Positions 13,849-20,012 of a stretch of 20,012 nt of DNA are shown here, one piece after another; position 1 is the first letter of the stretch, and every line of letters begins with the position of its first letter. The position numbers and the translations under genes were made by a program. The stretch comes from Coprococcus sp. (lineage in GTDB: Bacteria > Bacillota > Clostridia > Lachnospirales > Lachnospiraceae), in contig JAEDGN010000040.1 of assembly GCA_016297495.1 (NCBI GenBank), positions 1 to 20,012 on the forward strand, given 5' to 3'. Below the pieces are notes generated by a model. It had not been told where the DNA came from and did not search any database. It worked only from the letters and a program-made list of their open reading frames with translations.

Positions 13849-15261
13849 ATGCATGAAATGAAGGAAAAACTGATCAGGGCCGGAACGGGTATTCTGAATG
13901 CATCAAGGACGGAATTGTATGTGGCCATGCGATTTCTGGATATTGCGCTGAACAGCCTGGATTATGAAATGGATCTGTCCATGAAGACCATCGGCACTGA
14001 CAGTCAGAAAATACGGTTCAATCCCGGATATCTTATGGAGAATTACCAGAATGACAGTGTACTGGTCAATCGTGCTTATCTGCATATGATCCTCCACTGT
14101 GTATTCCGTCATATGTTCCATAATAAAGATAAAGATCAGGATGTATGGAATCTGAGCTGTGACATTGCGGTGACGGCCATTATTGATGATATGGAATACC
14201 GCTGTATCCGGCTGACAGTACCCGATGAACGGCAGGCGATGTATGACAGGCTCCATGGAGAGATGAAGGTATTGACAGCAGAAGGCATTTATAAGTCGCT
14301 GATGAAGCATCCCCTGACCTGGCTTCAGATGGAATCGGCCAGAAAGCAGTTCGTGGTAGATGACCACGTATTCTGGGATTCCGAGCAGGAGGATAAGAAG
14401 GACAGCAATTCACACAATCAGAACAACGAGGATAACCAGGAAAATGATCAGCACAATCAGAACAATGACCAAAAGGAGAATTCCAGCGACCAGAAGCAGA
14501 GTGAGCGGGAGAAACAGTGGCAGGAGATCAGTGAAAAGATGCGTACCAATATGGAGACCTGCTCCAAAGATGCTGCTGAGATGGCTGGAAGCCTTTATGA
14601 CTATATTAAAATAGCTACCCGGGAGCGTTACGATTACCGGAAGTTTTTGAAAAAATTTACAACACTGAGAGAAGAGATACGTCTCGATCTGGACAGTTAT
14701 GATTATATTTATTATACCTATGGACTTACTCATTATGGGAATATGCCCCTGATTGAAGCACTGGAATACAAGGAAGTCAAGAAAATTGAGGAACTTGCCA
14801 TTGTGATTGATACATCGGAGTCATGTTCCGGTGATTATGTGCGCCGTTTCCTTGAGGAAACATTTGCCATTCTTTCCAATCAGGAGAACTTTTTCAGGAA
14901 GATGAATGTCCATATTATCCAGTGTGATGCGAAGGCACAGGTGGATGATGTGATTACCTGTGAGGATGATATGAAACGGTATATGGAGAACTTCAGGCTG
15001 ATCGGCTTTGGCGGGACCGATTTCAGACCTGCTTTTGAATATGTCAATGAACTGTGCAGGAAAAAGGTGTTCAGACATCTGAAAGGGATGCTGTATTTTA
15101 CAGACGGGTACGGAACATATCCTGAAAGAAGGCCCGATTATGATGTGGCCTTTGTATTTCTTGAGGAAGGCTATAATGACAGACATGTGCCGCCGTGGGC
15201 TATTAAACTGATACTTGGACCGGATGATATACGAATGGGAGGAATAGAGAATGAATATTAA
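13849..15261 (+). CDS. DUF2201-like protein: degenerate metallopeptidase-like domain plus VWA domain
   Basis: The 470-residue protein resembles COG3864, described as putative metal-dependent peptidases with a VWA-like C-terminus, commonly encoded with MoxR ATPases. The N-terminal domain (about 10-175) contains HMILH (79-83), with further His at 88 and 91, then WNLSCDIAV (100-108). The HExxH glutamate expected at residue 80 is methionine. A hydrophilic Asn/Gln/Asp/Glu/His-rich linker occupies about 181-220. The VWA domain (about 312-460) has a complete metal site: DTSES (321-325), the GGTD turn (388-391) and FTDG (417-420). GGGAGGTGA precedes ATG 13849. There is no signal peptide. The stop overlaps the MoxR gene by 11 bases, indicating coupled production. 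By family analogy, VWA and MoxR proteins act together in protein or cofactor assembly; the actual target is unknown. Confidence 0.82.
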   Translation: MHEMKEKLIRAGTGILNASRTELYVAMRFLDIALNSLDYEMDLSMKTIGTDSQKIRFNPGYLMENYQNDSVLVNRAYLHMILHCVFRHMFHNKDKDQDVWNLSCDIAVTAIIDDMEYRCIRLTVPDERQAMYDRLHGEMKVLTAEGIYKSLMKHPLTWLQMESARKQFVVDDHVFWDSEQEDKKDSNSHNQNNEDNQENDQHNQNNDQKENSSDQKQSEREKQWQEISEKMRTNMETCSKDAAEMAGSLYDYIKIATRERYDYRKFLKKFTTLREEIRLDLDSYDYIYYTYGLTHYGNMPLIEALEYKEVKKIEELAIVIDTSESCSGDYVRRFLEETFAILSNQENFFRKMNVHIIQCDAKAQVDDVITCEDDMKRYMENFRLIGFGGTDFRPAFEYVNELCRKKVFRHLKGMLYFTDGYGTYPERRPDYDVAFVFLEEGYNDRHVPPWAIKLILGPDDIRMGGIENEY

Positions 15262-16789
15262 ACAGGCAAAGGATGAGATCAGGCATACCGTGCAGGCCTA
15301 TCTGACAAAGGATGCATTGGGTGAATATGCAATTCCGGTCATCAGACAGAGACCAATCCTGCTGATTGGGCCGCCGGGTATCGGCAAGACGGCCATTATG
15401 TCGCAGGTGGCAAGGGAATGCCAGGTGGCTTTGGTGTCCTATACGATCACTCATCATACGAGACAGAGTGCCATTGGTCTGCCTTATATAGAAAAGAAGA
15501 TTTTTGGCGGGAAAGAATATGCTATTACAGAATATACGATGAGTGAGATCGTGGCTTCCATTTACGAGAAGATGGAAGCGACGGGACTGAAGGAAGGTAT
15601 TCTGTTCATTGATGAGATCAACTGTGTGTCGGAGACTCTGGCACCGACCATGCTGCAGTTTCTCCAGGGTAAGACTTTTGGTAATCACAGGATTCCTGAG
15701 GGATGGGTTATTGTGACTGCGGGTAATCCGCCGGAATACAATCAGTCTGTGAGAGATTTCGATATTGTTACACTGGATCGTGTAAAGAGGATCACAGTGG
15801 AGGAGGATTATCCGGTATGGAAAGCCTATGCCTATGAGAATCATATCCACAGCGCTATTTTATCCTATCTCGATATTAAAAAGGAAAATTTCTATCAGGT
15901 GGAGACCACAGTTGATGGCAAAGAGATTGTTACAGCCAGAGGCTGGGAGGATCTGTCGAAACTGATGCAGGTTTATGATCAGCTGGGAATCACCGTGGAT
16001 GAATCTGTGGTGCTTCAGTATATTCAGAATCGTCGGATTGCCAAGGATTTTGCCAATTACCTGGATCTGTACAAGAAATATCAGACGGATTACGATGTGG
16101 AAGCGGTTGTTCAGGGCAAGGTCAAACCTTCTGCCATCGACAGGATCCAGAAGGCATCCTTTGATGAAAAACTGAGTGTCATCAGTATTCTGATCAGTAA
16201 GCTGACCGCCGTTTTTTCTGAGGTTTATGACAAGGATCTGTATGTGCGTGATCTCTATGAGATATTAAAGGAACTGAAATTCACATTTTCCCATGCACCT
16301 GCAGACGGTTCGGGTACGGCAAAGCTTCTTTCCGAGAAGGCTGAGCAGGTTGAAGCTGATCTGGAACTGAATAAAGAGCGGGGCTTATATGATGCGCCGA
16401 AGCTTCAGAGCATGAAGAATATTCTGAAGACACTGGAGCAATACAGGCTGCAGCTCATTAAAGATGGAAAGCTGAATCCGGAAGAAGCTTTTTACTATAT
16501 CAAAACTGCTTTTGCAGCGGATACGGCTGAGAGAAAGAATCTGATTGAAACAGCCGCTGCTTATCTGGAGAATGCTTTCTTGTTTATGGAGTCCGCTTTT
16601 GGGGAGAGTCAGGAAATGGTTATATTTATTACAGAACTGAATACGAACAGATATTGTGCCAGATTCATCAGAGACAATGGATCGGCAAAATATGACCGTT
16701 ATAACCAGTCTCTGCTGTTTGATGAGAAGAGACAGAATCTGCTGCGGGATATCGATGAGATCAGTGATTTTGCGGCATTTCTTGATTAA
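15251..16789 (+). CDS. MoxR-type AAA+ ATPase
   Basis: This 512-residue AAA+ protein has Walker A GPPGIGKT (40-47) and Walker B ILFIDE (117-122). It has the helix-2-insert-like region expected of MoxR proteins, a sensor 1 asparagine in TAGNPPE (156-162), and an arginine pair at 177 and 180 that may include the finger residue. MoxR ATPases use ATP to remodel or mature partner proteins, usually with a VWA protein. About 300 residues after the core (about 215-512) are helical and unassigned, making it longer than a minimal MoxR (about 330). GGGAGG (15237-15242) lies eight bases before the ATG, inside the end of the VWA gene, and the two genes overlap by 11 bases. This supports a fixed ATPase/VWA pair. 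No terminator is evident before the next promoter. Confidence 0.88.
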   Translation: MNIKQAKDEIRHTVQAYLTKDALGEYAIPVIRQRPILLIGPPGIGKTAIMSQVARECQVALVSYTITHHTRQSAIGLPYIEKKIFGGKEYAITEYTMSEIVASIYEKMEATGLKEGILFIDEINCVSETLAPTMLQFLQGKTFGNHRIPEGWVIVTAGNPPEYNQSVRDFDIVTLDRVKRITVEEDYPVWKAYAYENHIHSAILSYLDIKKENFYQVETTVDGKEIVTARGWEDLSKLMQVYDQLGITVDESVVLQYIQNRRIAKDFANYLDLYKKYQTDYDVEAVVQGKVKPSAIDRIQKASFDEKLSVISILISKLTAVFSEVYDKDLYVRDLYEILKELKFTFSHAPADGSGTAKLLSEKAEQVEADLELNKERGLYDAPKLQSMKNILKTLEQYRLQLIKDGKLNPEEAFYYIKTAFAADTAERKNLIETAAAYLENAFLFMESAFGESQEMVIFITELNTNRYCARFIRDNGSAKYDRYNQSLLFDEKRQNLLRDIDEISDFAAFLD

Positions 16790-16810
16790 AGATGTGGCCA
16801 TAAAAAATAT

Positions 16811-16840
16811 TTGACATATGCCGGAAATTGTGCCACAATT
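16811..16840 (+). promoter_or_regulatory. Predicted SigA promoter of rubrerythrin with overlapping palindrome
   Basis: TTGACA (16811-16816, perfect -35) and CACAAT (16834-16839) are 17 bases apart. A perfect 15-bp palindrome, AATTGTG-C-CACAATT (16826-16840), covers the -10 element. This is a typical place for a repressor to block polymerase. The sequence does not match PerR, Fur or Rex consensus sites as I know them, so no regulator is assigned. Confidence 0.65.
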
Positions 16841-16861
16841 AACACAAAGGAGGTTATTGTC

Positions 16862-17524
16862 ATGGAAAAATGGAAATGCAGTATTTGCGGTTATATTCAT
16901 GAGGGCCCGATGACAGAGGATTTTAAATGTCCTAAATGTAAACAGCCGGCCAGTAAGTTTGTCAAGATTGAGGAGGCACCTGTCAAGAAGAATCCTTATG
17001 CAGGAACCAAAACAGAGAAGAATCTCTGGGAAGCTTTTGCTGGTGAATCACAGGCAAGGAATAAATATACATATTTTGCTTCTGTTGCCAAGAAGCAGGG
17101 ATTTGAGCAGATTGCAGCTCTGTTCCTTCAGACAGCGGAGAATGAGAAAGAGCATGCAAAACTCTGGTTTAAAGCTTTGGGTGAGCTTGGCGATACAGCA
17201 GAGAATCTGCTTCATGCCGCTGAAGGTGAGAATGCAGAATGGACAGATATGTATGCGCGTATGGCCAGGGAGGCTGAAGAAGAAGGCTTTACAGAGCTGG
17301 CTGAGCAGTTCCGCGGCGTAGCTGCCATCGAAAAGGCTCATGAAGAACGCTACAGAGCACTGCTCAACAATGTGGAGACAGCAAAGGTATTCGAAAAGAG
17401 CGAAGTACAGATCTGGGAATGCCGCAACTGTGGTCATATTGTTGTGGGTACAAAGGCTCCGGAAGTATGTCCTGTGTGCAAGCATCCACAGAGTTATTTT
17501 GAAGTGAGAAAAGAAAATTATTAA
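16862..17524 (+). CDS. Rubrerythrin with N- and C-terminal rubredoxin-like domains
   Basis: Rubrerythrins reduce hydrogen peroxide in anaerobes, using a diiron site fed by a rubredoxin iron. The 220-residue protein has an N-terminal rubredoxin-type site, C6-xx-C9 and C23-xx-C26. A ferritin-like four-helix domain follows at about 50-172, with E62 (GES), E95/H98 (ExxH), E137 and neighbours, and E157/H160 (ExxH). A second C-xx-C pair lies at C187/C190 and C203/C206. Standard rubrerythrin has only the C-terminal rubredoxin and reverse rubrerythrin only the N-terminal one; this has both. I chose ATG 16862 because AAAGGAGG (16847-16854) precedes it; the frame is open upstream but runs into the promoter. 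It forms a single-gene unit with promoter, palindrome and terminator, and is probably induced by oxygen or peroxide (inference). Confidence 0.93.
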   Translation: MEKWKCSICGYIHEGPMTEDFKCPKCKQPASKFVKIEEAPVKKNPYAGTKTEKNLWEAFAGESQARNKYTYFASVAKKQGFEQIAALFLQTAENEKEHAKLWFKALGELGDTAENLLHAAEGENAEWTDMYARMAREAEEEGFTELAEQFRGVAAIEKAHEERYRALLNNVETAKVFEKSEVQIWECRNCGHIVVGTKAPEVCPVCKHPQSYFEVRKENY

Positions 17525-17531
17525 TATGTGC

Positions 17532-17566
17532 AAAAGGGCTGCCGCAGTATCCGGGCAGCCTTTTTT
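17532..17566 (+). terminator. Rho-independent terminator of rubrerythrin
   Basis: AAAAGGGCTGCC (17532-17543) pairs with GGCAGCC plus T bases (17554-17565), with one G-U pair. Seven G-C-rich base pairs lie at the core and the T-run extends to 17566. It lies seven bases after the rubrerythrin stop. The DNA glycosylase gene starts 15 bases later, so that gene's promoter must be elsewhere or read-through must occur. Confidence 0.9.
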
Positions 17567-17581
17567 GAGGATAATAAAGAC

Positions 17582-18400
17582 ATGATTGAAAAGAAAATTG
17601 GTTATTTCAACCTGGCACAGATCTGTGATTCGGGGCAATGTTTCCGGATGGAGCAGGTGAATGAGAATACATGGAGTGTGATTGCTTCGGGGTGTTATCT
17701 TGAAGTCACACAGCAGGGGGATTTATGCACTTTTTACTGTCCTGAAGAAGAATATGAAGGATTCTGGAAGGAATATTTTGATCTGGATACGGATTATGCT
17801 GCATATATAGACAGAATCAATCCTAATGACCGCTATTTAACGCAAGCGGCTGCAATGGGAGCAGGCATCAGGATCCTCAGGCAGGATCTGTGGGAGATGA
17901 TCGTATCTTTTCTCATATCCCAGCAGAATAATATCATCCGTATCCGCCGCTGTATCCGGAATATCTGTGAACAATATGGTGAAAGAAAAGTGATGGAGAG
18001 TGGTAAGGTTTACTATACATTTCCTGCACCGGAGACATTGGCAGAATTGGATGAAGATGCGCTGAAGGCATGCAATCTGGGCTATCGGAGTAAATACGTG
18101 GTGAGAACGGCCAAAGCTGTTGTATCCGGAGAAGTGAATCTGAATGCTGTCAGGGAGATGCCCTATAAGAAGGCCAGGGAGGAATTGCTGAAATTGTTTG
18201 GAGTAGGAGAGAAAGTTGCGGATTGTATCTGCCTGTTCGCTCTGCACCACCTGGAGGCATTTCCTGTGGATACCCATATCCGGCAGGCTCTGGAAGCTCA
18301 TTACAGGCGTGGCTTTCCAACCCGGAGATATAAAGGGGTGCAGGGCGTTATGCAGCAGTATATTTTTTATTATGAATTCAAAGGACGGTCGCTTCGATGA
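17582..18400 (+). CDS. OGG1-like DNA glycosylase/AP lyase
   Basis: The protein is predicted to excise oxidised guanine from DNA and nick the abasic site. The 272 residues show an OGG1 N-terminal domain (1-90, with NLAQICDSGQCFR at 10-22). A helix-hairpin-helix GPD domain follows, with SQQNN (113-117, the DNA-wedge loop), the hairpin LFGVGEKVADC (205-215) with the catalytic lysine at 211, and the catalytic aspartate at 230 (FPVDTH). This arrangement fits bacterial OGG1-type enzymes rather than Nth or MutY; no iron-sulfur cysteine cluster is seen. I chose ATG 17582; the longer in-frame start at 17528 would lie in the rubrerythrin terminator. The ribosome site, GAGGA, is modest. Lying after a peroxide-detoxifying gene suggests an oxidative-stress theme. 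Its last 31 bases overlap degV on the opposite strand. Confidence 0.88.
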   Translation: MIEKKIGYFNLAQICDSGQCFRMEQVNENTWSVIASGCYLEVTQQGDLCTFYCPEEEYEGFWKEYFDLDTDYAAYIDRINPNDRYLTQAAAMGAGIRILRQDLWEMIVSFLISQQNNIIRIRRCIRNICEQYGERKVMESGKVYYTFPAPETLAELDEDALKACNLGYRSKYVVRTAKAVVSGEVNLNAVREMPYKKAREELLKLFGVGEKVADCICLFALHHLEAFPVDTHIRQALEAHYRRGFPTRRYKGVQGVMQQYIFYYEFKGRSLR

Positions 18401-19287
18401 ATAATACCGTAGCCAATGGAATAGGGACCGGCATGTACACCAATGGTGGCGCCGATCTGACAGATTGGAATATGGATGACGGTATCATATATTTTCTTTA
18501 ATTCCGCTATGGTCATTTCTTTGAAACGGCATGCTTCATCATAGTCATGACAATAACCGATAAGGATCTGGCAGTCATCGGGTGTACAATTATTATCTTT
18601 CAGGTAGGATATGAGCAGATCAATGACGCCGGACAGAGATTTTCGGCGTCCGCGGCGGATGCCTGAGGAATGAATCTCGCCGTCCTGAAGGGTAATGAGT
18701 GGTTTGACATTCAGCAGAGTACCTGCGATGCTGGTGACTTTGCCAATGCGTCCACCGTGCTGGAGGTAATCCAGATCACCGACAGTGAATAAAATACGGC
18801 CTGTTTTAATCAATGTCTGCATCGTCCCGGCGGTCTGCTCGGATGTATAGCCGGCATCACGCATTCTGCAGACCTCCAGCACATAGGCACCCTGCATCAG
18901 TGTGGTGGCCAGCGAATCAAGAACTGTAACGCTGACATCAGGATAAGTGTCCTGAAGCATATCACGGGCGATTCCGGCAGACTGAGCAGAAGCACTTAGT
19001 TTGGACGAAATACATACACAGATAATATCTTTATGGCCTTCTTTGACCCGAGCTTCAAAAACCTGATAAAAATCATCAGGAGACGGAGCAGCAGTCTTTG
19101 GATAGGTTTTTGGATTGTCAACCATCTGTTGATAGAAATCCTTTAAAGAAATCTCAAGTCCTTCTTTCTTATAATTCTCACCATCAAAAGAAACATAAAA
19201 ATGGACAACGCTAATATCCTTTTCTCTGGTTACTTTTTCCGGTAAATCACATGAACCGTCACTGACAATGCAAAATTTTGTGTTCAT
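18370..19287 (-). CDS. DegV family protein (fatty-acid-binding)
   Basis: DegV proteins bind fatty acids; in Gram-positive bacteria the FakB members present them to the FakA kinase for phosphorylation. The 305 residues show VSDGSCDLP (8-16), KTAAPSP (64-70), the CISSKLSASAQSA loop (92-104), LDYLQHGGRIGK (172-183) with its typical GGR, and a late IGATIGVHAGP segment. The start is supported by GGAGGT on the minus strand (complement of 19294-19299), six bases upstream. The last nine or so residues (HRSDRPLNS) extend past the usual end of the family and lie in the overlap with the DNA glycosylase gene. No FakA gene is in the window, so calling it FakB would be inference. Confidence 0.92.
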   Translation of the reverse strand: MNTKFCIVSDGSCDLPEKVTREKDISVVHFYVSFDGENYKKEGLEISLKDFYQQMVDNPKTYPKTAAPSPDDFYQVFEARVKEGHKDIICVCISSKLSASAQSAGIARDMLQDTYPDVSVTVLDSLATTLMQGAYVLEVCRMRDAGYTSEQTAGTMQTLIKTGRILFTVGDLDYLQHGGRIGKVTSIAGTLLNVKPLITLQDGEIHSSGIRRGRRKSLSGVIDLLISYLKDNNCTPDDCQILIGYCHDYDEACRFKEMTIAELKKIYDTVIHIPICQIGATIGVHAGPYSIGYGIIHRSDRPLNS

Positions 19288-19376
19288 ATATCTACCTCCG
19301 TCTCGAAGTTAATTCATATATAATTTATTCTACCACTTTTTTAAAAAAAAGAAAGAAAATAGGCATATAATTTTAT

Positions 19377-19406
19377 AGTATAAATTTAATGCTATTTTTG
19401 ATACAA
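19377..19406 (-). promoter_or_regulatory. Possible promoter of degV
   Basis: On the minus strand, TTGTAT (complement of 19401-19406) and TATACT (complement of 19377-19382) are 18 bases apart. This would start degV transcription near 19370, with a leader of about 80 bases. The -35 element overlaps the -10 element of the predicted plus-strand promoter. The surrounding sequence is very AT-rich, so chance matches are easy. Confidence 0.35.
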
Positions 19407-19407
19407 T
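19399..19407 (+). promoter_or_regulatory. Possible extended -10 promoter of the phosphatase gene
   Basis: TG-A-TACAAT (19399-19407) is an extended -10 element, the same form as the one before the alaX-like gene. No good -35 element stands 16-18 bases upstream. The leader to the ATG at 19510 would be about 95 bases. Apart from these promoter candidates, 19288-19509 shows no gene. Confidence 0.45.
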
Positions 19408-19509
19408 AAAATACAGGTTAACATTTACGTATACATGCGGCAGTTAATAAAAAAGAGATGAAAGCGAAGGCTGAGCTTAGCAAAGTCGTTTCAGAAGGGA
19501 AGAGAGTGT

Positions 19510-20012
19510 ATGGGTAATTATCAAATAGAGAGAATTCCATTGGAAGGACCTCAGAATGTACGGGATCTGGGTGGATTTACAATGAAGGATGGACGGAGTA
19601 TAAAAAAAGGGCGGCTTATCCGCAGTTGTGAGTTGATCCGACTCACAGAGCGGGATAAGGAGATTCTCCTGTATGATCATCATTTACATACCATTGTTGA
19701 TTTCAGAACTGAGCTGGAGAAAAGCCAGATGCCGGATCCGGAACTTCCGGGTGTGGAAGCTCTGTGGATACCGGTACTTGATGAATCTATGCTGGGAATT
19801 ACAAAGGAAGCCGGAGCCGACCAGGATACGGTGGCTCAGTTGTCAGTTCAGATTAAAACAGGACAGCTGACAACGGAGAAATTCATGAAAAAGCTGTATC
19901 GTGATATTGTACTTAGTGAACATGCAGCAAGAGCGTACCATCGCTTCTTTGAAGTCCTGTTGAATGAAAAAGAAGGTGCTGTTTTATGGCACTGCAGTGC
20001 CGGCAAAGACAG
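19510..20012 (+). CDS. Tyrosine-protein phosphatase family protein, cut by the window end
   Basis: The reading frame is open from ATG 19510 to the last base (167 codons plus two bases), so only the N-terminal part is present. Residues 16-22 (NVRDLGG) and 63-69 (VDFRTEL) are typical of the Y_phosphatase3 group of tyrosine/dual phosphatases. HCSAGKD (161-167) is the start of the HCxxGKDR catalytic loop, with the nucleophile at Cys162; the arginine should lie just past the edge. These enzymes act on phosphotyrosine, and some on phosphoinositides. GAAGGGA (19494-19500) lies nine bases before the ATG. There is no signal peptide at the N-terminus. It is divergent from degV. The physiological substrate cannot be inferred. 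Confidence 0.87.
   Translation, partial: MGNYQIERIPLEGPQNVRDLGGFTMKDGRSIKKGRLIRSCELIRLTERDKEILLYDHHLHTIVDFRTELEKSQMPDPELPGVEALWIPVLDESMLGITKEAGADQDTVAQLSVQIKTGQLTTEKFMKKLYRDIVLSEHAARAYHRFFEVLLNEKEGAVLWHCSAGKD

Noticed and set aside
17528..17581. Longer DNA glycosylase start at ATG 17528
   Set aside because: The extra codons translate the rubrerythrin terminator; the family begins near ATG 17582.
19458..19517. A 19-codon upstream frame overlapping the phosphatase start
   Set aside because: The spacing to any ribosome site is too short and there is no sign of regulation such as repeated codons; it is probably chance.

Overview
The window looks like chromosomal core sequence from an anaerobic, low-to-mid GC Firmicute, most likely a Lachnospiraceae-type clostridium. 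The evidence is the near-consensus SigA promoters, the strong AGGAGG-type ribosome binding sites, the rubredoxin-containing rubrerythrin, the DegV protein and the clostridial-style purine enzymes. I see no phage, insertion sequence, integrase, CRISPR array, rRNA or tRNA.

Layout, left to right. (1) 82-1009: promoter, pyrE (orotate phosphoribosyltransferase) and a 52-codon hydrophobic mini-protein, then a perfect 18-bp inverted repeat. (2) 1121-3999: a tight group encoding a VanZ-like membrane protein, an unrecognised three-helix membrane protein and an M29-type aminopeptidase with a very large extra N-terminal region, closed by a strong terminator. (3) 4089-10238: a promoter and six purine-synthesis genes, purK-purE-purF-purM-purN-purD, with overlaps or short gaps, then a weaker terminator. 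Together they cover PRPP to GAR (purF, purD), GAR to FGAR (purN), FGAM to AIR (purM) and AIR to CAIR (purK, purE). purL, purC, purB, purH and purA are not in the window. (4) 10265-11496: promoter and a long AlaX-type alanyl-tRNA editing protein. (5) 11531-12828: rpoD, the housekeeping sigma factor, with its own promoter, a leader that starts with a 14-bp inverted repeat, and its own terminator. (6) 12845-16789: a three-gene module of a leucine-rich-repeat protein, a DUF2201-type protein (degenerate metallopeptidase-like domain plus VWA) and a MoxR-type AAA+ ATPase. (7) 16811-17566: a rubrerythrin with a rubredoxin domain at each end, a palindrome on its promoter, and a terminator. (8) 17582-18400: an OGG1-like DNA glycosylase, overlapping tail-to-tail with (9) degV on the minus strand. 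(10) 19510-20012: the start of a tyrosine-phosphatase-family gene cut by the window edge.

Most of the window is housekeeping. The parts most worth a second look are the LRR/VWA/MoxR module, whose HExxH-like site lacks its glutamate; the PurF, which lacks two residues that bind glutamine in the E. coli enzyme; the aminopeptidase with a roughly 380-residue N-terminal extension; and the inverted repeats at the rpoD and rubrerythrin promoters. All identifications come from reading motifs by eye; no database search was run.
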